From the NCBI RefSeq assembly GCF_000764305.2, contig NW_025934691.1, forward strand, positions 81,997 to 145,996: a stretch of 64,000 nt of DNA, read 5' to 3'. Positions 54,693 through 64,000 of the stretch are shown one piece after another. This DNA comes from Hyalella azteca. Lineage: Eukaryota; Arthropoda; Malacostraca; Amphipoda; Hyalellidae. Both the position numbers and the translations under genes were made by a program. The notes under the pieces were generated by a model. The model was not told the DNA's origin. It worked only from the letters and a program-made list of their open reading frames with translations, and made no database searches. Position 1 is the stretch's first letter. The number at the start of each line of letters is the position of its first letter.

Positions 54693-57600
54693 GGGTGAGG
54701 CGACGGGACACATTAAGGAAATAGCGAAAAATGTAGCTTTTAGTACCAGCGTGCGCTGAATATTAATTCTTTGCTTAGCTGCCAGGATATCCAGTTTAAT
54801 TTCAGGGGTTGCATATAAGAACCACAATTTAATAGGTTTGCATAATAAGGCACAGGTAAGGATCTCTAAATTAATTTTTTACGGGTACTCCATTTATCAC
54901 TTCTTCTTCTTTGTTTCATTTCCATGGCGCTTCAGATGTCACATATATTCTTCATAAATACTTCAATAGCGCTTCATTCATCACTTTTTTTTCACGTATC
55001 ACTTCTATGTCACTTCATGCATCGCATATTATTCTTCATATATCACTTCATTATGGTACTTCATATGTCAGTGAGAGCACGAATGATAGCTATAGGGATG
55101 CCCTTGCTGAAGCTCGAGAGTTGAATGCACTTTTATGGTTGATATGTATATACGTGCATGGCAGAGAAATTAAAAAATATTGAATTTCGTACTCGGACTT
55201 CAAGGGTGCAATAGTTTACAATAAAATGAAGAAATTCTAAAAATTTTCTGCCGCTGTACCCTGAAATTATTATCTGGAGGTTTCCTCATGATCGATGTCT
55301 TACGATATTAGGTTTCACTCTATAAACCTGACCGCAGCTACAAAAAGAGCTGAAATGTGTGAATGCTGCTGCCCTTTTAACAGTAATAATTTTGACTCTC
55401 TGATGACTGAAAATAGTTAGGCAGTTTCAGATTCCATATTATTTAAAGTGCGACATTTAAATCGTTTATGTCTTGGCTTAGAGCAATGGCTTTCATCTCG
55501 ACTGCCGTGGCAGAAACGTGTTGGCAAAAACTTGAACTCTTCTGTAATATTTCTTTCGTTTTTAACAAGTAACTGAAAATGAAGCATCCTGCCTTGATTG
55601 CTCTCTATTAAATAACCAGCTGGGGTAAGGCAACAATTTTTGAATAACAAGTGTAATAAAGATGGCCAACTCCTTGCCGGTGGAAGTCCACAAATGCTTC
55701 ACCCCTAATTTTCAGAAGGCGTAACTATTACCGTGCGTAACACGAATAAAGTCATCGTGGTAGCTGGGCAATCATGATGGCATTGCGGTCACAATTATCG
55801 GTGTTGACCACAGGATTACATGCACGACTATAGTGATAGTTGCAGTTAAACTACCGCAATTGCTGGTCTTTGAATGTCTAGTAAAAACTTGATTGGCACT
55901 ATCACTGGAACCGCTTGCAGTGCCCTCTGGCTCTCATCCAATAGATGCGCTGCTAAATAAGAATTCTTCAGGTTAACTTGTGCCGTTGAGCACTTGAAAT
56001 AATTTTACGAGATGTTTTCGGGGAAAGTCTGACGTAAACTGTGAACGGAGGACGTCACGAACTGTCGTGAAATTTTAGTTAGCGCGTCTTTTTTTTTCGA
56101 TGAATCGTATCATTAAGAAAAAGTTAACCGCTTCATCTTTTATTTTCCCTGAAATTTATTGAAATCGTTTTGAAAGCCACGGAAAAATTTGTAAAATAAT
56201 TTTTTCGTACGATTTCATGACAAGAAAAAATCGTTCTTCAAAGTATCGACGGAAGTGAAATAAAACCAATTCGTTCGGCCCTTTGAGAAGACTGATTGTC
56301 AAATATTGTATTTCCTGACAAATTTAAGTCAGTTTCATGCTATGAAATCAAAGTGCTAAACTCTTAAAACACATTTAAACAATTATACAGTTTGATTACA
56401 TTCCTTATAATATTTGAACGAGATGCGAACAACTTGCTGAACGGTCATGAATGTGAATATACTATGCAAAAACCGGTTTTATTATTGAGAGCTGCAGATT
56501 AATTTTTGAAGTAAAGGAATTTAAAAATTTTCCGGTCCAAAGCACGGCAGTACTTGCATCACATCTTGGGTAGAGTGACAAAATTACATATATACACCCT
56601 GTTTTGTTGCTTGTTGCATGAGACAATGGATTATTTAAATCCAAACCTAAATTTTCTTTATTGAAAAGAAATGTATGATAAAACGATATAAAGTAAGCAT
56701 ATATACACATAATCGTAGAACCATAAACTACAGATAAATTTCCTATGATTTGATACAAAATTTCAAAATGCATCGAAGAAGATAGCCGAGCGTGGGTGGT
56801 TGGCAGGAAGTCAACATTGGAAACGTCGCTGCTGTCTTTTTGAACGTTTCTTGCACCAGGCGTGTTTTTGTTACATTGTGTGTCTGGAAGAAGTTTTAGT
56901 TGCAGGAGTAGGCGGATGTTTTAGTGACTTACATTCAAGAGATACCGTAACTATTCAAATGGGTCTGTTGACATCCCTCGTGTCATTCCCCTCCCCAAAT
57001 AAGAGCCGCATCATCATCAGACTTTTTATTGTCATCGCTACGGCGGCCAGTGAAGATTGGACGTTTATTTTCTTCCGGGTACATGAAGAGGCAGCAGGTT
57101 AAGTGTTATGCGATGTCTTTAGGTTTGCATCTTTTCGTATTAATTGCTCGTATATATGTATAATACTGAGGGTGCAAGTTTTTCGTTGAGAGTTTTTGAC
57201 TATAATATTTAAAATTCGCGAAGACATCTAACATCTTTTATCTGAAGCAAAAACTAATACATTGTCTCACACGGGACGTTTTCATTGCGATGCAACAACT
57301 CCATTGACTTGCGCTCATATTTGATTAACTAATAATTAGCTTGCAATTAACTATTAATCAGAATATATTTACAAATAATTCTAAATAATATGCAAGAGAT
57401 CGACGAAGAACGATGATACATAGTCTCGAACCTCGCTGAAAATAATAGTAAGATCTTCTTTTCTTCTGGTATTGGAGAATGATCATCAGTTATGAGCGCA
57501 CTTACTTATTTAATAAATTGAATCAAGGCTTGTAACACTATAAATATAAATCAAATCGAATGATATGGTTCAAGTGTAAACAACGTTCAAATATATATTA

Positions 57601-59419
57601 TCATATATTTAAATATACATTTATTATATGATATGCTTCAAATATAAATAAATATATATGGATAAAGCACAAACCTCTTCCCATTTTTACGCTTAATTTT
57701 GATTTTTGAATATTTATAAGTTAACTGTGAGCCATGCAGCAGTAGAATTAACATAAATAATTAAATTCCTTGCAAATTTCCTGCAACAACGTACATAAGA
57801 TGGACAGCCGAGGGCGGGTGAAGGCAGCTATACTGCGCGAGGCGGGGTGACTGCAACGTTCACTAAAGACTGATTGGCAACCTATGGGTTAGAGAAAATT
57901 ATTTTGTATTTATGCACTTTTGGAGCAGGTTGATGGCGATGAAAATTCTGCTTCGAGCTTGAAAATTTTGCTACGAAATTAGGAGACTTTAAAACGCTTG
58001 GCTCATAACGGTGAAATTTGGTACTAAAAATATAATCAGATCAAAATGACATGGTGGCCCTATTCCTTGAGATCCCAACACAATGCTAGTTAGAATTGTT
58101 ATTTTTCTTTGAGTGGTGCATTAATCAATCGGAAATGTGTGAAATTTCTGGTTGAAATAGAAAAATAAAAACACATTCCGACGTTACAGAGCTTGCTCCA
58201 GTACCGCTGCGATCTTTGTTTTCTCGACCCAGGATCTGTTGGGCCGCCCCAGCATTTCTGAGCTGCGACTCATCCAGTGTCTGCTGACGGCGAGCTCGCA
58301 TCCCGAACTATAACGAGTCATTACGATTACTTTATTTCTCAAAATTTTTGCACTATTCATCGATTTATGGACACTTTTAAAGCAATTCAAGGGATAAAAC
58401 CATTTCATTTAATACTATGTTAGTTCTATTTCAACATTCAATAATATTATAATTTTATTCATAATACGTATGCTAAGCTAGCTGGCTGATTCTACATGGG
58501 TATTTTTTTGAGAGACTTATTTGTATAATTCGGGTGAAAATTGTAATATTCATGCACGGGCCCCCGTTTCCGACAGAGCAGGATGGGTTAGTCAAGTCTA
58601 TACTGAATTGCGGAGGGAATATTTCTGCGTAAACTATTGAAAGTTCAAAGTACAAGTTTAGGAATTAAGTGAAGTGTTATTCATTTTTAGTAAGCAATGG
58701 GTTAGTAGACGAGACGCCTCCCCCAAAGTGCAAGAGGTTAGTTCAGTTCCTTGCATTCTAATAAAAAAGGGAAGTCCTGCTTACGCCAGAAGGGCGTATG
58801 CGTGTCTGTTCTCATTAGCCGCTCGCGCTCGCCGCGTGAGAGCGAGGAAATCTTGCGATTAATTTACACAAACTCAATCAACGCATAGTTCAAAATTTAT
58901 ATTTATAAAAAAGTAGGCAGTGATGAACTTCGTCGACGGTGGGGCCAAAGGAAGACGGAAATGCTGTCGTAAAGTCATTGGGCTTAATGCAGGTGACGGG
59001 GCTATAAAAAGATAATATTTAATATACAATATCTATCGAGTGCTGAAGCTTCAATGATTGACTTAAAAAAGCTTTAATGACAGCTGCTAATTAAGCTAAG
59101 GGCCGAACGAAATGCTCAAATAGAGGGGATTGAGCTAGGAGGCAAGCGAAAGGCTCAAATGAAGGCACCTGAGTGATGAGGCCCGAACAAGAGGCTCAAA
59201 TATAGGCACCCGAGTGTTGAGGCTAAACGAAAGGCTCGAATGTAGGCACCGGAGTGTTGGGGCCCTAACAAAAGGCTCATATGAAGGCACCCGAGTGATG
59301 GGGCCCTAACAAGAGGCTCAAATGTAGGCACCGGAGTGATGGGGCCATAACATGAGGCTCAAATGTAGGCACCGGAGTATTGGGGCTAAACGAAAGGCTC
59401 AAATGTAGACTCCCGAGTG

Positions 59420-59638
59420 ATGGGGCCAAACGAAAGGAATGAAGGCATTTGTGTTATTGAGTTTAGCAGCAAAAGTCTAGACTTGGCTGAGCTGATCTGC
59501 TTTGGGAAGATGCGAGTCATGGATTTTGATGTGGCACGACGAGTGAACTTTAACGAGACATCTCATCTGCACTTCACCAGATACATCGGCGCTCTAAACG
59601 AAATGAAACGAAATTATAACGAAGGAAAACTACTATGA
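59420..59638 (+). CDS. Paralogue of the 72-codon frame at 17,916; coding doubtful
   Basis: Intact ATG frame that begins in the last minisatellite unit. Six replacements and one silent codon from unit 1. No domain recognised. Confidence 0.2.
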   Translation: MGPNERNEGICVIEFSSKSLDLAELICFGKMRVMDFDVARRVNFNETSHLHFTRYIGALNEMKRNYNEGKLL

Positions 59639-60621
59639 AACTTTATGGATATTATTTGGAAACTATTTGCAGCGATAATTTCAGACAATGCAAGTGATCT
59701 TTCATTGAAGAGGAGAAAAATTTACACTAAAGATAGTTTAGTCTTCTATCTACTTATTTAAATCTGTCTGTTAAGTAAATAACCGGGAGAAATTTTCCAA
59801 CTAATAATCTACTCACGCGTCTAAATGAGGTTTTGGATGCATGGGTTCAAGATGAATCAAAGCCCGCCCATGCTATCCTGTGGCATCGACAACACTTCCA
59901 TTTTTTTTTATTTCTTCTGATCACTTTTTTAAGCAAACCATAGAGAGGGAAACCTCCAACAAACAGCGCAAATAAATATTGGAGAGTTTTTGATGATATG
60001 AAAATTTCAAGTGTTTATTGAAGTGCACCTCGTGCCATTAAGTGCGAGTTGAAGACAAGATCTATCGTGCGCATTTATTTTAGTTGCTGTAACCACAAGT
60101 TTTGTATTGCTGTCTTCATTTTCTTCATAACTAATACGTAGCAGAGTGAATATACTATTACTTTTAATAAATACATTTGCATAAATTGCTGAGAAGTCTT
60201 GAAGTCTTATTAATGACGGATCAATAGCACAAAATCCATTGAAAGATTAATAAGGTTTATTTTAAAGGAACCAGAATTTTTACAATTAGGTTCTGCGCAC
60301 CGGTGCTCAGTCGTCACTAACCTGCATTGGACCATTGCGGGATAGTTGAGTTCTTTAAATGCATGGTTCATTTAAAGCCTATTTAAGATACGTACTCCGT
60401 TGAATTATATCGCTGAGATGAGCAAAGCAGGCCCATCGATATCGTGCGGTAGGTCGGCTCGTCTATACCGCCTGTAGCTTTGACGTTAAATTGCAGATTT
60501 CACGGGCGCTCTGTAGCTTAATTTTTTGCCTTGATACGCAGCTTCGCATCGAAGTAATTTGTATCATTTCCCGCAGGATTTCGGGAGGTGATTGACTCGA
60601 GTTCTATTCTAAAATTGCTTC

Positions 60622-61579
60622 AATTTGTTTAATATTATTTCTTAGTTTTTTTCTGCTTGGATACCAGGCATGAATCCAATTAAATCTTAAGGAAATCATT
60701 TAAACCAGGTGATTGAAGTTCGTATCGAGATTATTTTTTTTTCATTTACAGGTTCTTATCTTATTTCTTAGTTATTTTTTCTGCTTGGACACCAGGCATG
60801 AATCCAATTAAATCTTAAGGAAATCGTTTAAACCAGGTGATTAAAGTTCGTATCGAGATTATATTTTTTCATTTACAGGTTAAATATGAAAATTTCTACG
60901 TACGTCAGAAATATGAGCGTGTGGAATGAATCCATGAAAGTGAAGTTGATTAATATTAACAGATTTATGGATGCATTAGGATATAGAGGAACTTTTCGGA
61001 GCCAGGGAGCTGAGTTCATTACGAGGTATGCATGACGCAGCGAATTCAATGTAGTTGAAGGAGTTGGAAATGTGAGCTTCAGCCTGGTATTATCTCGATC
61101 ACTTTGAAAGTGCATGTGAATATTGTTCCAATTTTGTTTATGCAAAAATTTAATCACAGTGTTTAATAGTGTTTATAGAATTGAAAGGCTGGAAAATTGT
61201 TAATAATTGGTACTTCACTTGAAATATTTTTGTGAGCAGTGATCTTTAAATTTTTTATTTAAAAACACCGGTAAGAATGCTGCTAGCCGAGAAAGAAACT
61301 TTTCTATTAATGATTGTTAACACGTTTTTTTATAGCAGTGGCGGGTCTCATCTTGTCAACTCGCGACTGGTAGAGGATTGCATTCTTTATCTCCGCGCGT
61401 CGAAATGTAACGCGACAAGAGAGGGATCGTTATTCCGAAATTTATAGTTGTACTGCAATAACGGCGGTAACTTATGGAATGGTGATGGGGTTGAACACAA
61501 GCGTTTCACGTCAGTAAATTAGGCAGGGGGTATGATAAGACAGGGCGGCAACTGGAGGCCGAGCACTGCCCTGCCAGAC
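60622..61579. other. 958-bp near-identical tract, counterpart of 19,080-20,037
   Basis: One mismatch found and no indels. Contains the 127-bp duplication with CATTTACAG ends at 60,750-60,751 and 60,877-60,878. Confidence 0.85.
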
Positions 61580-61831
61580 GAGCAACTTCCTGCAATGATC
61601 TACTACCTCATGGCTCTCAAAACGCCAAAAAACACCAGCAAAATTTTACACTTTGCTCCCGTCGCAGAAAAGAAATACTTGACACTTCAGTGGGATGAAA
61701 CTTTTACAAGAATTACCGCGTGGGAGATGAAACTTAGAATGCGCTGGAGGTTCTCCAGGAAAACGACGCATAATTTAGAACTCCGTCTCCCAGTCTTGCT
61801 TCCAAAAAAAGAACTACAAGTGCTAAAGTGA
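61532..61831 (+). CDS. Paralogue of the 99-codon frame at 19,990; coding doubtful
   Basis: Intact, same length, about eight replacements and one silent change from unit 1; all fall after 61,579 where the near-identical tract ends. Unrecognised product. Confidence 0.25.
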   Translation: MIRQGGNWRPSTALPDEQLPAMIYYLMALKTPKNTSKILHFAPVAEKKYLTLQWDETFTRITAWEMKLRMRWRFSRKTTHNLELRLPVLLPKKELQVLK

Positions 61832-62339
61832 AAAATGTACGACAGCCGAGGTATCACTGGGGTGAAATATTTCTTATTCGTGTCAAGAGTCGATTGCACA
61901 AAGGGAATCATTGGTTTTTGTTGGGTCAGGTCATAGGTTGTCAACAAGGCAGACCCAGAGACCCGACCAGCGTTCACACTCGCCAGTCGCTGAATAATAA
62001 AATCTTCAAGGGAATCTTTAGGACCATTTCGTTTCACGATGCTAATTCTAGCTTTGTGGATTATTTATGAAACTCAATAAACTTCGTACGACCTGTTAAA
62101 TTGTGTTTAAATTCTAAATATAACCGTTTCGAAATCATTAACTGAATATGGTTGCTCTCGAAATTCGATGTTTCTGTGGGAGAAGCGAAAAATTAATTAA
62201 GTTATACACGAGATTGATTGCAGACTTCATGAGAAATAAAGTTCAAGCTTGATCATCAAGCTCACGAGTGAACATATCAGCAATCAGAAGTGAAGTTGAA
62301 CAGACGAAATCTCTGTCGCGAACTTAAAATAAAAAACAA

Positions 62340-63803
62340 AAGAAAGTAAATAAATTGGACAGACGAAAACCCTACTGCGTAAGCAAAATAAAAAATATGT
62401 TCGTCATAAATAAGCAGACATGAAAATAAGTAAGCAAAGGACGGTTTGACATAAATGAGCAGACGGAAATAGCGCCGGAGGAGGAGGAGGGCAGGCGGCT
62501 GAAGGCCAGACGAGTTATGGGTCAGTGCAAGATACAGGCGATAGCTAAATTGAATGCGATTGCCTGGTAAATGAGCGGCCGGAGAAGCGTGAGCGCCTGA
62601 CGACTTCTCGACGTCGTGCGAGCAGACGACTTAAGACTAACAACTTCCTTCTTTGTGGCCACCTAAAATGTGATGAAGGCCTCCGTTATAGTGATGTAAG
62701 CCCCCACGACGCCATCCGTATGATACATAACGCGTGTGATATTATGCAGGTTATGTCTATCCACAAAGTGTCCGAACTGCAGTAAATACGATACAAAATG
62801 GAGATTAAAAGTCACAAGGCCCAATACATATGATGCTGGTTAGACGAGAAATTATTCACTATCAACGCATGCAGGATTGAGGCTCCCTGCAAAGAGAGCG
62901 CAAGTAATAGCAACGGCATCGAAAATTTCGACTCTAAAGGGCAACGTTTTAATCGTTCCCTGAACTTTAAATCTCTCCTCAAATTGAAATAATTTATTCG
63001 GGTACATCTCTGAGCTCATAATTTGTAGTTACATGTACTTAAATTCATACACTAAAATAAAAAATCAATATTCCGATTAATATTCGTACTTTTATGAGTA
63101 CCGCAATGTACAAAAGACACAAGGCTGACGACTCGAAAAACTATGGAATTGCCTATACTTATAAACGAAGAAACAAATCTTATTAAACTATCGTATTTTT
63201 ATCCACACAAACAATAAAATAAAGATTAAATTTCGAATGAATGAGCCAAGATGAAATCGCAATAAAATACGACTTGAAATTTGTTAACAATTTTAGACTC
63301 GTGATATGTTTGGAAATGTTGCGGTCATTGTCACAATCAGAAAAATCCTTGTCGAGCAAGCGGAGTGTCGGTAAAATGTTCCCATCTTTACCGTTGTTGG
63401 CTCGCGTTAGCCACGAATGTGGCTCGTCAGGCCTAAGTTTTATTTTATGTGAATGTAAGTTTTACTGTATGAGGCTCGGCAGGTCTAATTTTTATTGAAT
63501 GTGAATGTGGCTCATCAGGTCTAAGTTTTATTGAAAGTGTTAAAGAAAGCGAGTTAACAGAAGCGACCGTACAACGGACTTGGCCGTCCTCTTGTTCTGA
63601 AGAAAATAACGGCAAAGTGGAGCTTTCTCTCTCAAGTTGCTTCGTAAATCACATGCATTAAACTTTCTGGCCTGTATATTACTTTAAAATAAATTTTAAT
63701 TAATGTTTAAATGAATTTATAAGTAACTTAATGATGCAATTTTTCCAACAATACGAAATGCAGTCGCTATTCAGTTTTAGCGTTTTTTCGTCCTTTGTAT
63801 ATT
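62340..63803 (+). repeat. Block D'' (unit 3), truncated
   Basis: Paralogue of 20,814-22,240 and 34,734-36,235. Closer to D' than to D. Includes the three-copy GGCTCGTCAGGTCTAA block at 63,420-63,525. It stops at CCTTTGTATATT, where D' continues GCTGGTAATTTG. Confidence 0.93.
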
Positions 63804-64000
63804 AGGGTAACATGGGGCAGCGAGCCCACTGCGGGTCACGGGCCCATAGCGGGTTTCTCGCTAAGTATGGCAGATATTGGCCCGTGTTCTCTACCGCAGG
63901 TCGACAGTTTCACTGGGATGAAGTGCACGGATTTACGTTTTGCTAAGTGTTTGCGTTATTAAGTTCTTTGCGAATAACTGTTTTAGTCCAGATAAAAATT
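63804..64000. mobile_element. Foreign GC-richer sequence interrupting D'', probable start of a mobile element
   Basis: At 63,804 the alignment to D and D' breaks and AGGGTAACATGGGGCAGCGA begins, followed by GCGGGTCACGGGCCCATAGC. The abrupt break and the end-like AGGGTAACATGGGG suggest the terminus of an inserted transposon; the other end is outside the window. A duplication boundary is the alternative. Confidence 0.5.

Larger units (their letters stand above)
54547..62340 (+). repeat. Block C' (unit 3)
   Basis: Collinear paralogue of 11,633-20,813, without the two MITEs and without about 700 bp equivalent to 16,555-17,285. Conserved blocks at 55,715-55,975, 56,775-57,105, 58,660-58,855, 59,420-59,690 and 60,410-62,030. 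Minisatellites at 54,900-55,065 and 59,100-59,440 are shorter than in C. AT-rich non-coding DNA elsewhere, with no gene recognised. Confidence 0.95.

Noticed and set aside
54507..54827. 106-codon minus frame and 70-codon plus frame of repeated 8-residue units
   Set aside because: Both are direct consequences of a 24-bp tandem repeat without stop codons; the array in unit 1 is degenerate and breaks the pattern.
1..64000. tRNA or rRNA genes
   Set aside because: No GGTTCRANNCC B-box with a matching acceptor stem and no rRNA core sequence was found on reading both strands by eye; a tRNAscan-SE run would settle it.

Overview
The window is AT-rich, non-operonic eukaryotic DNA, most likely from an arthropod or other invertebrate. 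The evidence is tandem minisatellites, short inverted-repeat transposons (MITE-like), microsatellites, TATA-type core promoter motifs and the complete lack of long open frames. The longest open frame is about 124 codons, and I recognise no protein family, tRNA or rRNA. It reads as intergenic or intronic sequence, or as a long non-coding RNA or regulatory locus. The species cannot be named from the sequence alone.

The dominant structure is a large segmental duplication. I call the parts A (about 280-7,105), B (7,106-11,440), C (11,633-20,813), D (20,814-26,313) and E (26,314-34,733). A-B-C-D-E is unit 1. A rearranged partial unit 2 follows: D' (34,734-40,121) joined directly to B' (40,122-43,821). 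Unit 3 is A'-B''-C'-D'' (43,822-63,803), collinear with unit 1. A different sequence, probably a mobile element, begins at 63,804 and runs off the window. E is the only sizeable part present once. All copies face the same way.

Divergence between copies is very uneven. Minisatellites expanded in one copy and not another, single-copy insertions and large indels alternate with blocks of about 97-100% identity. Three tracts are almost perfectly identical inside more diverged surroundings: 19,080-20,037 with 60,622-61,579; 41,142-41,638 with 50,831-51,327; and 42,646-43,079 with 52,383-52,816. These suggest gene conversion, very recent exchange, or an assembly artefact.

Comparing copies gives empty sites for mobile elements. 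A roughly 145-bp MITE family has four insertions, all in unit 1, with 3-bp CWG target duplications visible at three of them. One copy carries a second element nested inside it. A short fold-back element is shared by B' and B'' but missing from B, so B' and B'' are closer relatives. Several perfect hairpins exist in only one paralogue, as expected from template-switch mutation.

Five small open frames kept in both copies differ mostly by amino-acid replacements (about 27 replaced versus 6 silent codons, counted by eye). The conserved blocks therefore look conserved as DNA or RNA rather than as peptides. The best functional leads are a TATA plus initiator pair kept in A and A', a conserved transcript-start-like block in B whose TATA box is lost in B'', a CpG-dense segment in E, and the conserved non-coding blocks.
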